From the NCBI GenBank assembly GCA_024195265.1, contig JAJLRJ010000008.1, positions 22,725,458-22,789,457 on the forward strand: DNA of 64,000 nucleotides. The letters are read 5' to 3'. This document shows, in pieces, positions 1 through 12,102 of this stretch. The translations under genes and the position numbers were made by a program. The notes under the pieces are model-generated. The model was not told the DNA's origin. It saw only the letters and a program-made list of their open reading frames with translations, and did not search any database. Each line of letters begins with the position of its first letter. The first letter of the stretch is position 1. This DNA is from Dendrophyllia cribrosa. Taxonomy: Eukaryota > Cnidaria > Anthozoa > Scleractinia > Dendrophylliidae.

Positions 1-793
1 AAACATTTATATTACTCGCCAGTCAGTGCCGATCGAGTCAGTATATTTTTGTAGGCCTCACTGACTTCGACGGCTCTCCAGTCGAGCCGAGGCTTGAAGG
101 AACTTCCAAACAGGATATGGATTGGAAAAATTATGCTTGATTAAACGGCCTCACCGGCCGGAATGTTATTTTCTTTTGCAAAATAATATTAATCTTAACA
201 ATAAGCGCTTTCATTGAAAACAACATCGCTGGACGTACCCTTTCCGATGTCGACGAACAAATTTCGTGTATTTCGCCGGCCTATTTTCCTCTGGAGCAAA
301 ATAAAGCTTTGTTACACCCTCTGTTATCGAAGAATTCTAATATCTCGTATGTTTGAGGCCGCTCGCCACATAATATTGGTCCACCTCTAGCGACGTCTCT
401 TGTCAGCTCTCTTGTTCTCTTTATTCCCGCAGCAGTTTGTACAACTATTTACGTCACAGTGTAATATGACACTGGTTTTGGCCGCGCACAAATTGGAGCC
501 ACTTTTTAGCGCCAACAACCTAACTTTGAGACCATAAAAAAAGCATTTCGCATCGTTCCTAACACTTTAAACCTTTTATTCCAAGGTCTAAAAAGGTGAA
601 ACTTTCGATACATCAAAAAATAAATTTCATTTCATAGGCACTTTAAGCATTTAGCCAATAACTACCAAACTCCTAATTATTAATGCATCTGAAAACAGTT
701 GTCCATGACATGACATTTCCATGGCAACCATCTTTTGATGGGCATGTCTACCCAACTTATGAACTGTCTGCTTAATTACCATTTAAGATTTTA

Positions 794-813
794 ACCCCCC
801 CCCCCCCCCCCCC
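794..813. repeat. Poly-C tract
   Basis: About 19 consecutive C in GRK intron 8, next to a T-rich stretch. The true length is likely uncertain in any assembly. The rest of 1-979 shows no recognisable exon. Confidence 0.8.
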
Positions 814-979
814 AATTTTTTATTGTCATAGCTTTAAAAATCATGGTTTTGTTGCTAGGCAACTGCAGGACACCAGCCTGATATACAGTATATATAAAGG
901 CAACCTGAGATTCCACTGCCCTTAAGCGATCCATGCGCGGCAAATTTATAAACCTTTCTTTGCGAGGAAAAATCCTTAC

Positions 980-3900
980 ATTTTTCCTGTGTCAGCCTTT
1001 CTGCAACCATAAACCTCTCCAAATCCACCACGGCCAATAATTCTATGTACACTGAAATCATTCATGGTTAGCTGCAGAAAGAACGAGATTGCATGTTAGC
1101 TTTGTAATTTAACTACATGCATGTACATAGTACATGTATATTGCTAAACCCTGCTTAAAACACCTGCTTAAGGAGGTTCAACTCAGTGTTTTTGCCGTGG
1201 GGTGTATTTTTTGGAATCATGAAGCGAGAGCGGTTACTGTAGCAACACCAGCTTATTGCCCTTTGTTTTAAACAATGTCGTTTTACTAAAAATCTAACAA
1301 ACACTTCATAATGAAACTTTAAAATTTTGTAGTACTCGCATTTCACTAGCTGCAGACGAAGTTTCAAGAAAATTTATAAGACTGTTTTCGAGTAAATCAA
1401 AAATAATTTTTAGGCAAAACAGTAATAAAGCAAAATATTTCCAAAATGCCCTTACACTGTACATATTATTTTAAAACAGCCAGACATTAAAGAGGCTATG
1501 TCGCAAGGATGGCGGGTGAGTACTGGATACTAACAACTTGAAAAACGTCCGGTGGCTTTTATCAAGTTGGCGGCCATTACTGTCGAATTCGCTGCAATCC
1601 GTTTCATCCCGTCGTATTGCGTGGAAGGATAGATCTCAAGTTTACAAATTAGTTAGAGTATTTACTTGGCTAGATTTTTGTTAAATTATTTCTGCGATTT
1701 GTTAGTCGTACCTTCGAAAAATTCGATGTCTTCTAGTAGTGGTGGAAGTTGGGGAGGAATTTAAAAGCAAAATTGATTGTGTGTTTGTTTACCTCGCGTG
1801 GTTCGACACGAGTGCAAGCGCAATAAAACTTGCCGCCGACCAGGGAGGGAACAATAGAAATTTGACATGTGTGACGTCAGGTGACGTCACATGACAGGAA
1901 CTCATTGCGCAGACTCACCTTGCAACATTATTAGCCCCTTTAAAGTAATGATTGTCCATAATTTTGCAATCATTATTTTAATGGCTGGGGCATTTTGGAA
2001 ATATTTTATTTCTTGATGCACTTTATTACACATTAGAGTGCAATGCTTGAGCCTTATGAGACACTTGGCGTGAAAAGGATGATGATGACAACTTACAATG
2101 AATTACACACAATCACTGATTTAGTGGTTAATGTTTCACTACACAACGTATACTGTATAATTATTCCTGTAATACATAAACGGGTAACTCAAATATAACA
2201 GTATTTTATGTTACAATTTTGGTGATTTGGTGCAGGGTTATGCTCTCCTTGGAAACTTATTACAAGTCACACTAACATGAAACTTAATTACATCAAACCC
2301 CTCTTTAGACACCTAATCAATATGGACACCTCATACAGTCAATCCCCTGTCCTAACATAATTAAAGCCCATATAATTATTTTCTCTAAAACTACCCTGCT
2401 TAATATGGACACTTAGTTAATATAGATACATTATGGCCCCATCAGTGTCTGTATTAATGAGGTTCGACTGTAAAAGACTTCTCTTTCTGCCACAATGTTG
2501 CTCTGCATGCAACGCAAGTTTTGACAAAAGTAAATTTTCTGTCAACCTACATTAATATTAAGTTCCACATTTTTCCACTGGCAAAATCTGACATATCTGT
2601 CACTATAAAGAAAAATAGCAACAATTAATTACATTGCAGTCAAATGCAATGTTATGGACATGCCGTAAGTTGTAAAGTATTTTGATCAGCCTTCAAGACA
2701 AGACTAAGTAATACATTGTTGTAATATTAAGTAACTGAACCCCTTCAGCTGCTGGTATATTGGAGTATACCTTGGTAATGGTCGCAGCTGCGACGTGATC
2801 CGAAAGGAAAACAGTTTTATACATGTAAACATATTTGTACCACATGATGTTTTTATGCAATGAGATCGTGAGAAGAATTAATCTTTGGGTAATTTGACAA
2901 TGTACAATGCATACATGTACATTTGCACTTAATTTTTTCATTGTTCTGAAAATAAAAAGAGCAAGTTACTGGTTAACACATAGATGCAAAAAATGAAAGT
3001 TAACTGAGGATCGAACCTTGTTTCAAGACACTCACCTTTTCAAAAACTTTTGGAAGATTGATCCTCTTAAACTGTTTCTGATTTCTTGCATATAGGGCTG
3101 TACAAGTAAATAATTCACCATCAATCAATGTTAAATACTTGCATTTCTAAGGTAAATTTGTTTCATACTTTTTGCTGTGTCATTGAAATCGTGAAGTGCA
3201 TAAAAACCCTTTAAATAGATATTGTCTGGGGCTTGAATGACTGAACCATTGTGTTGTTCCAGGAATTATTATTTGACTATGGCATCATATTACCATGAAA
3301 GAGCAAAATAAAAAGATGATTACTCCTGAAGCCTGAACTCTCGTGAAGTTATATATACATGTATGCAGGATAAAGATGGTTGACCAAACGAATGACTCCC
3401 AGTAGAAGGATCCACGCAGGATACAGTGCTTCTACATGTATGTGAATCTGTAGATAAGTGTGCGAAGATATAACATAGAAACAAACTTCTAACTGTTCTG
3501 GCTGTTTAATTTGACACCTATTGCGGAAAAAGTGCTGCCCACACCAACAAAAGCATTTTTGTTTAACACTTCAAGAACAAGCACTACATAACTGAAATCA
3601 AATTCACTGAAATAGTTTAATGAGCTTTAAGCTTTACTTGAACACAAAGTTGTGCGCACTCAAGTTTTAAGTCAGCACGTTTTTAAAGATTTAAGTGTGA
3701 GTTAAAAAAAGTCTCACCTTTGTGATAAAGTTGCATGTAAAAGAGAAAGTGTTGTTAAAACGGTTTGAGCACAGATTCTCGCAGCTGCAAAACTGAATAG
3801 AAAGTCTAAAACCGAAATAGTTTAACAAGTCTGTTGCAGAAATAGTTTTTTGCAGCACGTGCAACACAGAATTGCACTCGCTCAAGTCAGCGCAGGCGTA

Positions 3901-6900
3901 TGAAATAATTAGTGCTTCGGTAAATCCATGGCCAAAGACGCAGACGCCTGACGAGTACCCGGGACGAGTACTAACATATTCCAAAACATTTCTTTAGAAT
4001 TATTGTATTGTTCCCAAAAAGGGCAAAAACAAAGCATGTTATTGTTTTACGCTACAAAATGACGCTTTAAATCAAAAATTATGGTAGGTTAGAAGTCGGT
4101 TCTTTCATGCAGAGTCCTGTGTGTTCACAGGCAAAAAGCTGAGCGCTCTAACTCAAAAATAATAATTATTTTCATTTACTTTGCTTTAAAATCGAAAGAC
4201 ACTGAACTGAGGTGATCTTTTTATATCACTGTAGATATGATCAGACCGCTAAAAACGGTTGCAAGAGAATCACGATGCACTCATTCAGTCACCTGATGAG
4301 CGCGCCGACTGGTACTGGTACCCCATTGAAAATAACATCCCGTAAGAGCAATCTACACTCCCCACCCCCCACCCCCTAATCAAACAAGTCTGTCACGTCG
4401 AAGATTTTACAATCATCAACAAACTTTTCGGCGTGGTTTCGGAAACGACACCTAGAACAAAAGGCCTATTGTTTAAAGGTTAATGTGCGAATCTGACCCG
4501 GTACAATGGACCATTTCTTGATACAACCCCAGGGGGAGGGCATTTCAAAAGCCAGAGTTTTTAAAGAAAAGTATATGTACATGTATAAAGCTAACTGGAA
4601 TTTCCAGATGGGTGGAAAGTTTAAAACAGAAAACCTTCTATGGGGGTTTGGGGAGGCGACATTTTCTGGAACAAAATAGCAGCAACCAAGCTCATAATCA
4701 TTTTAACACAGTTGTATGTATATGTTGCAGTTCAATTTTATCCATGGTTCAAATATCAGCATAGAAAAGAACAATGGAAAATAAAAACTGAACCAAGGAT
4801 AAAATTAAACTACAACATATATTAATATTTTAACAACAGACAAATTACATGTATAACATAATTGTACCTCAAACAATGAAGATGGAAGCTCTTTTGATTT
4901 CTTCATAATTGAACCCTGTACTTGAACCAGAGCACTTTGGGAGAATGACTGTAAATATAAAAAGAAATAAATCATGATAACTTATTTAGTATTGTTATTA
5001 GCTGGTAAGGGGAATGTAGCTTTTCATAGACTGCAACTCAACCACTATGTCTAGTAAGGGTGGATACACATATTTTGGTTAGAACAAACAAGAGAAACGA
5101 AAATGGGATTTTTATTGACATGTCAGTTTTAAACTGATCCAGTCCTGATTCTTTTGTAGTCTTTTTATGTTTTAAACTTATGAAGCCTAAAAGGTAGAAG
5201 CTGAAAAACTTACATGTGAGCAAGCTAAGAGCTCGATCATGATGTATTTGTCAAATATTTCACGGGCCATTTTCAGCCTGTCCTCCTGGAACTGTTTCTT
5301 TTCATACTCACTGATCTGTATTGATTATAACAAAATTCTCTTAATCAATTAAATTCTGCATTAGGATTCAACAACAAAAACAAACAAGTTATGTGCTGCT
5401 GTGTCTATATGTATAAAGATATTCAGGGTGAAAAAAAAATGGGTATCACAAAATAATACCAAGTTAAAGTTTTTCTGGTGACCCATTCTTTATGGTTAGG
5501 TACTAAGAAAAGTTTTTAGTCACCAAAATGTATAACAGTGGAATCCCGATTTTTCAAACCTCCAAGGGAAACGGAAATTGGTTCGAAAAATCGAAGGTAG
5601 TATTGACTGAAATCAAATCCAAGGAAAATGAGTTTTGGTTCGAATAATCGGGAGTTTCGAAAGATCGAGTATTCGAAAAATCAGGATTCCACTGTAATTT
5701 TATTATTGAATCCTCTTGTTACAACTGTAGCACTCCAATTAAATTTAAATATTCATAGTTTAAAATGGGCACATCCATTTATTTTTTGAGTGACATCACA
5801 TTCATTTTAGACTTTTTAGATAAAATATATACATGTAGCACGGATGGTGAATTGTTTTCGGGTACATGTATTCTAAAAAACATCCCCATAGTCACCTAGA
5901 TAAGTGACCAATTTTCAAACCTGGTTGCCAGCACCAACATTTTAGTTTCCATGGCACCTTACACTGTAAATAGTTTTGAGGTTGCTTTCTTGGAAGGCTG
6001 CTAACCTCCAAGTAGACACATTCAAAAGGTTCATGGAACAGTTAAATGCTCTTTTGAAGAGGGTCCAGCAATTCTGGCCTGGGTGTTGTGAAATCACCTG
6101 TTCAGTTGCAAATTAAATGCCACCAGAGATCACTGTGTCCCCTTTTAACTTAACTCTAACTAAAACTGAGGCTTGGAAAATAACTAAACAAAATCAAAAA
6201 TTAAAATATCTATAATAAATTAGTCCACTCTACTTAAACAAGAAGTCATCAACAGGGTTCTAACTGATAACTATGGTTACTCCAACAGGCCCAGGGTTGG
6301 AAACTTAATTCTGAGAACGGTGCACTCGCCAAGATAAGTTTTTACTTTCCCAACAGAAAATCTCTCATCGACTCTCACTAAACATCTCAGAGAGGAAACA
6401 TGAATAGTAAAGGTACATGTAGGAAGTAACACATTAAAATGATTATTTACACAGACAAATATTTAAGTGTAAATTTCAGATTTACAAGTCAGTTCAACAA
6501 CAACCTTTATTTGTAATTTCCAGCCCTGTTTCAAAAATTAAACGCTAAATTTCATCGTTTAGACATAATGATCATATTGATGTGGCCATTAAAAAGTACA
6601 ACTGCTGGAATTTTCATGTTATATAAAAATAACAGGATAATGAAGACTTTGAATTACAGGAAAAGACACTCATTAGAACCTTCAATATTGAAGAATGTTA
6701 GTTATATTGGGAAAGGATGAAAGGGAGCAGTATTATTATAAATTATGGTGATCCAAAATGTCTTCTCATTAGTCTCATCTTGACATAAATGTTAATATTG
6801 AGCTAATGAGTTTAAACATGCATAAAACTGAAAACTTGAAAGTGTCATCTCACCTGGTCTTCAGTAAAATTAATATTGATCAGTCACATATACATATGAA

Positions 6901-9660
6901 TACATGTATATACTCTAGAATTCACTTTGTCATAAACTTTAAAATACACTGAGGTAATGAGTTTAAACATGCATAAAATTAAAATCTTGAAAGTGTAATT
7001 CCCCATGGCCTTCAACAAATATTGCACATACAATTTAATGAAAGTTACATAGAATATACGCAAATGACCCATTCACGCATGAGTGAATTAATCTTTAAAA
7101 TTTTGACTTTATTGTAGCAATTTCAATGAATAAATTTTATGACCAAGATCTGCCAAAAATGATGTTAATGCGTGTCTTAATCAGCTTTTCATAATCCCAA
7201 ACATTTGCATTGGGGGACTTTTTATACATCATGATTAAAAGGCATTGAATAATCAATAAGAAAATAATTCAATTTGATCATCTTTTGTCATCTGAACATT
7301 AATATTACACTACAACTAAGCAACAACAGCATATTTGTAAAATACTATGAAGGCCACAGTATAGTTTGCCTTGCAACCCACATCTTTTATTGATTTCTAA
7401 CTAATTCTATTTTACTGCACTTAGAATACCACATCTAACGACAAAACAATTACGTTTAAGAAATCACTCGTTTTTATTGCCTAAAATTTACTATCAAAAC
7501 AAAAAATATACATTTTACTTTCCAAACTTATCTCACATACACGAAGAATTTAAAATTATTCCACAAACTCATTTTCATTTCATCAATAGAAAATGAATTA
7601 TATTCTCGAGCTGTGTATAAATCATACGTTCATTAATAATTTACTAGTAAAGACTTCACTAGCTTTCAGACACAAATTTGGGTTGTAAAATTCTAACAGG
7701 AAAATGAAAACGTAACATGGGATGATCAAGTTCACGGAATCCCCAGAAGGAATTACTATAATCTACCGTTTTAATGCTTCAACTTCGTTAAGATTACATA
7801 TAAATATTGCTACGGCCAACTCCTTGGGGAATCGCGGGAAACAAAATTACGATGCCTTTCTCCCCATTGCCAGCTTTTTAGATTTTTCCGAGAAGACAGA
7901 TCATAGGACAGGAAAATAAAATCAAGTAGACGGTACTTTAGCGAAAAAAGGAATGAAAGAGAAACAACTTCTTTGTGGTTTTTGAAAATAACAATTGTTA
8001 CAGTTGATTTTCATGCTCTATCGTGTTTACCTGCATTAAAATTATACATGCAAAAAGGACACAAAGATAATGGACGTGCTAATTTTGGCGCCACGAACGC
8101 TAAAATCTTTCTAAAACACGTTGATCAAACTCGAAAACGCCAGGACAACACAGAATAAACGCCTGTAACGGTGTTTGTTAAAAGCTGTTGCCTCGAGTCG
8201 TGTTTCAATATGCAATAATTGAGGCAACGGCTGGGTGTCGATTTCAACGATGTTTATTCAAAAGCACTGCCAAAACACTGAAAATTCAAGTCGATGTTGG
8301 TTAGCTTTCGAAAAGACCCTAACAATACAAGAATAGAATAGATAAAATCCAAATTACAGCTTTCAAAATTAAAGCCACTTTTGTATTTACCATTCGCACG
8401 ATCACTCTGCCGGTCATTTACGCGACATGGCAACAACTGCAATGACAAAACAAATGTTTCGAGGGCACAAAGCGAACATCTTTATAGTTCGTGCATGGAA
8501 CGCAACAATTAAAGTTTCTACTCTCCCAGGAATTATTCAGTTTGCATTATTTATCGCAGGATCTACTCTAAGCCATGAAGTACCACTACAGGTTAAAAAC
8601 ACAGGCAGGAAGTAGAATTGTGTAGTTTGTGATCCGCGGCTAACAATTCTAACGTGCCCCTCTCACACCACGCCGATCTACACTAGCACTTCCTTTCATC
8701 AATCGCCGAGTGAACACAAGATTTTCAAAAACAACAAATATTGTACATTTTCTAGCGAATGATAAAGCTCATTTTCTCGACCCGGAGATACAAGTCGTCT
8801 AATAGTCGAAAATCCAGCCCTAATTTACGGCTCACTCAAAGCAAATTCATCACTTGCGAATTGTAGCAATGAGTCAAGTCATTGGCGTTAATTTGAAGGC
8901 AGCCCGGCTAAGCTATCTGAGGAAATTCTTTGACGACTATATTTATCACGCTCTTCCAGATAGGCTTGCACAACCAGCACCCGCCCACTCGAGAAAATAT
9001 TCTACTCGACCCGCGGCTGCTTAGTAGCTTCCTGCACAAAGTTGGGAAAATAAAAAGGTAAATAAATAAATTAATGTAAGATATAAAAGCTCTCTCACTC
9101 ACATCTTCGTAAAACGCCAGCTGAGGAACCGGTTCGTCGCATTGGGTTTCGCAAAAGTCCTTGAAAACAAGGTAACCTTGAAAATGAACCAGACGATTAA
9201 TAAACAGATCAGAGAATCGGCGATAAAGCAAAAAGCTAAAATGAACAAAAAATGCTGTTCGTGTACAAGGTATAACAGACTACGGTCCCTCGAGGAAGGA
9301 AGCGTATACAACACGACAGACAGCTGAACGATGCATTTGTGTTTGGAAACGATTCGCTTACCTATCCTTTGGTCGAATATTTTGTCGAACTGCACTTCTC
9401 CTCTTTCGCTTAAATACTTGTGCATTACATGGTAAACACTGGAAATATAAAAGCAACAAGGCTCTTGATGGAACAAAGCTAAATCCTCAGGTTAACAAAC
9501 TCAATCCTGGAGATATAAATTAAAAGCGATCGCAATGATGTACATACGATGGATCAGGCAAGATTATTTTCTTGCTTGCACGCGCGGCTGGCGTGGATTT
9601 TGATTTTTCCATCGCCATTAGGTAGGAAACATCAGCCAAAACCGCCTCTAAGTCCGCCAT
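980..9660 (-). CDS. GRK2/3-like: G-protein-coupled receptor kinase 2/3-like, N-terminal part (8 exons, continues left of window)
   Basis: GRK2/3 phosphorylates activated G-protein-coupled receptors at the plasma membrane. Coding exons in transcript order: 9660-9548, 9438-9362, 9176-9103, 5315-5214, 4948-4868, 3097-3036, 2602-2551, 1071-980. All junctions are GT/AG and the phases join exactly, giving 217 codons plus two bases. The start is fixed by [20 protein letters not shown], almost identical to vertebrate GRK2. Residues about 38-185 form the RGS-homology domain ([17 protein letters not shown] is visible), followed by [11 protein letters not shown]. The kinase domain opens in the last exon with [10 protein letters not shown], the ATP-binding glycine loop, and stops at ADTGKM. 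No exon for the following YAMK segment is seen in 1-979, so the rest of the kinase and the PH domain should lie outside the window. The gene is intact as far as it goes. Family assignment is secure; GRK2 versus GRK3 cannot be decided, as invertebrates normally have one co-orthologue. Confidence 0.93.
1432..2007. mobile_element. Short inverted-repeat element (MITE-like) in GRK intron 7
   Basis: A 20-bp perfect terminal inverted repeat, AAAATATTTCCAAAATGCCC at 1432-1451 and its complement at 1988-2007, bounds about 575 bp without coding signal. TAATAAAG-like sequence extends the match outward on both sides. Likely a non-autonomous DNA transposon. Confidence 0.5.
2334..2472. mobile_element. MITE with TACAGTC...GACTGTA ends
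   Basis: Ends read TACAGTCAATCCCCT and GGTTCGACTGTA, with internal TATGGACAC/GTGTCTGT-like repeats. The same end type recurs at 61264-61458, and related internal motifs occur at 14504-15320 and about 45640-45720. Ends of this kind, flanked by TA, are typical of pogo/Tigger-derived MITEs. Confidence 0.5.
5535..5695. mobile_element. Tigger/pogo-type MITE
   Basis: Ends are ACAGTGGAATCCCGATTTTTC and GAAAAATCAGGATTCCACTGT; the inside is full of GGTTCGAAAAATCG-like repeats. The CAGTGGAATCCCGATTTTTC terminus is characteristic of pogo/Tigger MITEs. It lies in GRK intron 3. Confidence 0.65.
5700..9100. other. GRK2/3 intron 3, mostly featureless
   Basis: The 3.8-kb intron 3 (5316-9102) is AT-rich. 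Apart from the MITE near 5.6 kb, the duplication near 6.9 kb and a small inverted repeat around 8185-8230 (TTGCCTCGAG / TTGAGGCAACGG), no gene or repeat was recognised. ORFs here of 60-65 codons show no recognisable family motif. Confidence 0.6.
6804..7037. repeat. Two direct copies of an ~80-bp intronic sequence
   Basis: TAATGAGTTTAAACATGCAT begins at 6804 and again at 6955; each copy continues with AAAACTTGAAAGTGT-like sequence and a ccttcaacaaat/gtcttcagtaaa tail. This is an imperfect local duplication with a 151-bp period inside GRK intron 3. Confidence 0.6.
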
Positions 9661-9800
9661 CTTGGCTTGGCAGCTTGGTTTATGTTGCAAATTTCGTCTC
9701 GGCGATGAACATTTGCGAACCTTCATTACAGATTATTCGCTGCTGATTGGTCAGAAATAATGTGTCATGTGACCATCCATGATGGCGGCCCATTTGATGG
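9661..9800 (-). promoter_or_regulatory. Likely core promoter and 5' UTR of the GRK2/3 gene
   Basis: The 140 bases upstream of the GRK2/3 ATG hold a CCAAT box on the minus strand (GATTGGTC at about 9744), a CACATG/CATGTG E-box near 9770 and a YY1-type ATGGCGGCC at 9781. These are common in TATA-less animal promoters close to the start site. No TATA box is seen. The assignment rests on position and motifs only. Confidence 0.4.
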
Positions 9801-10826
9801 CTGAGCGGGCAAAAGTCAATTACGGCTTCCTTTTCGCGTCCTCTGCTTTCTTGGCGTTATCTTTGTTTTGTGATACGGTCTCTACCACTTTACCCCATGC
9901 GATACTGCGAATTCTTTCGCTCAAAATCACGATAATTAAACTTCAATTTTCGCTCACTGTAGAAATGGTCAGTGTCCACTATAGCTGCAGAGAACAAGCA
10001 GACAAACATTAAGACAAAGCGAGCGGGTTTTGAAAACTCTTGAGAATGTTTGTTTTGGCGATATTGGAATTGAACAGTCGCATAATTTATTTGACTGAGA
10101 TATTGGCCGGCCGTGGAAACGCTCTAGTTGCCTTGAGTTTCGTGACTCCATAGAATCTTCATAATCTTTTATTGCTTAATAAACAATTAATTTAAACGTA
10201 CCAGGCCTTCGTTGAAAAGTCTTAACCGGCAAAAAAAACTATCTGTAAGTGGGAGACAAAACCTCGATTATCTTTCTTTCTTTGGTATAAAGTTTTGTTT
10301 TTCTTGTAAAATGAGTTGATATAAAATGTCAGTTAACACCGTTTCGCAGGCACGCGCCTTTGCAAATTGCCGGTTAAGTTTACAGCATGTGTAATTAAGG
10401 GGGCAGTGTGTTAATAATCAATTCCCACTTTATAAAGGTCGTTTGCATAATCTGAACTGCAAAGGCAAAATAAAAGATGTGACACATTCAGAAATGTCAC
10501 CGGTTGTTTACTTAAGTCTACATTTTTAAGTCTCGTTCTAAAAGAAAGAAGACATTGTCGAGTAGTAGTAAAATCAGTCAATCAGTGTCTATTTGCCTAA
10601 ATATAAATGGCCGTGACTGAGAAATGCTTGGAAGACACGTACAAATTGAATCCGTTCGGCGCCTCCAACATTGGTGGTTTTCTCTAAATTCTTACTCAGT
10701 CTGGAACCTTGTAAGCCTTCTAAAGCTAAGACTGCCCTTTGAAGTTCAAAAGTGGGGAAAAAAATAGATGTTAAAAAATGTCCTTAATGCAAATCAGTAT
10801 TGAAAAACAAACAGCTGACCCTGATA

Positions 10827-10902
10827 AGAAAGTACTGCTCGGTACATCTAATTAAAATATCACACTTGAGGATCTCATCCACTGACTGAAAAGTTAGAAC
10901 CT
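10827..10902. repeat. Single dispersed unit of the satellite found at 56.4-57.4 kb
   Basis: AAGTACTGCTCGG, TCACACTTGAGGAT, TCATCCACTGACTGAAAAG and TTAGAACC appear in the same order and spacing as in the ~107-bp tandem units in intron 8 of the phosphatase gene. The unit is alone here. Confidence 0.6.
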
Positions 10903-10972
10903 TGACGTTGACTCAAGTTTCGAATTTGGGAAAGAGTTAGTCCATTACCCTTAAACTTGCGTCCAGCAGGGC

Positions 10973-11263
10973 CCGGTTGTTCAAAAGGTGGATAGCGCTA
11001 TCCACCGGATAAATCACTATCCAGTGGATAACACAATTGGTTTTGCTATTGCTTATCCACTGGATAGTGATTTTTCCGGTGGATAGCGCTATCCACCGGA
11101 TAAATCACTATCCAGTGGATAACACAATTGGTTTTGCTATTGCTTAGCGCTATCCACCGGATAAATCACTATCCAGTGGATAACACAATTGGTTTTGCTA
11201 TTGCTTATCCACTGGATAGTGATTTTTCCGGTGGATAGCGCTATCCACCTTTTGAACAACTGG
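10973..11263. mobile_element. GGATAGCGCTATCC palindromic repeat element
   Basis: Flanking arms CCGGTTGTTCAAAAGG and CCTTTTGAACAACTGG enclose alternating palindromic modules: GGTGGATAGCGCTATCCACC, ATCACTATCCAGTGGATAA and TTATCCACTGGATAGTGAT. The inner block is partly duplicated (the AACACAATTGGTTTTGCTAT spacer occurs three times), so it is both a hairpin and a short tandem array. It carries no coding sequence. Confidence 0.75.
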
Positions 11264-11772
11264 AGCCAGTAGTTTAAATGGACGTATTAGATTTCAAACC
11301 CGCACACTTGAGCTTAGACTACAATTTTTTGTTTCCTTAGCTATTGAAGCTGATCTTCTCAGTACTTTTTTATAACTTATTTCAGCAGTCTGTTTTCAGA
11401 TGGCTGATTCGGTTAGCTTGATGATCATGCACCCCGTGAGACGCGCGCTTCATGCTCGACGCGCTTATCTGCTGCTGCCATTCATACTTGTGATTGGGCT
11501 GAGTACTGTTAATCCAAAGGAATGTTAGTTTCTAATGCTGGTCTGTTGGCGGGAGCCGCTAATGATTACAGTTGAGGATCTAGTGGAGCCCCCTCCCCTT
11601 ATCTTGCAAAAATATCATAGCCCTCACCACCCTCGCCCCCCTTACGATCCGCCACTGAATTAATATGTTGAACCGAGTGAACTCTCTCTCCAACGCAGAC
11701 TCATTTTAAATCAGAAAAAATGGAGAGAGAAAAAAACTGGCGAGCCTGGGGAATGGAAAGGCGCTGGGTTCC

Positions 11773-12102
11773 TTGATCTCTCCAGTCTACGCTCGATTTT
11801 TCAGCCTCTGCGCGAGAGAGCACTTATGCATCAAGGTCCAATATTTTAAGGGGATAAAATCGTTTTCTATAGCGTCTGTAGCGCGAAAAAGCGAAAAAGA
11901 AGAAGAAATTGCAGTTGAAACCGACCCAGACAGTATTAGCTCTGAATTTCTAAAAACGGGGAGAACGAAGTGTTCCTTAGAATCATGCCCAGCAATTTAC
12001 GACCAGGATCACGGGTTATGGGCTCCTGCCAGGAGCAATAATCGAGTTTCTAATTTTCAAAATTATGTTAAAACAAGACTGTACAGTACCGCAGAGAAGT
12101 AA
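11773..12102 (+). other. Unrecognised 109-codon ORF
   Basis: An open frame starts MISPVYARFF and ends RLYSTAEK. It contains a charged middle (ARKSEKEEEIAVETD) and four cysteines. No known domain is recognised, and no splice or promoter context supports it. It could be an orphan gene or chance; chance is favoured. Confidence 0.15.

Noticed and set aside
3691..3984. 97-codon minus-strand ORF in GRK intron 5
   Set aside because: No family resemblance, and it lies between well-supported GRK exons 5 and 6; probably chance.
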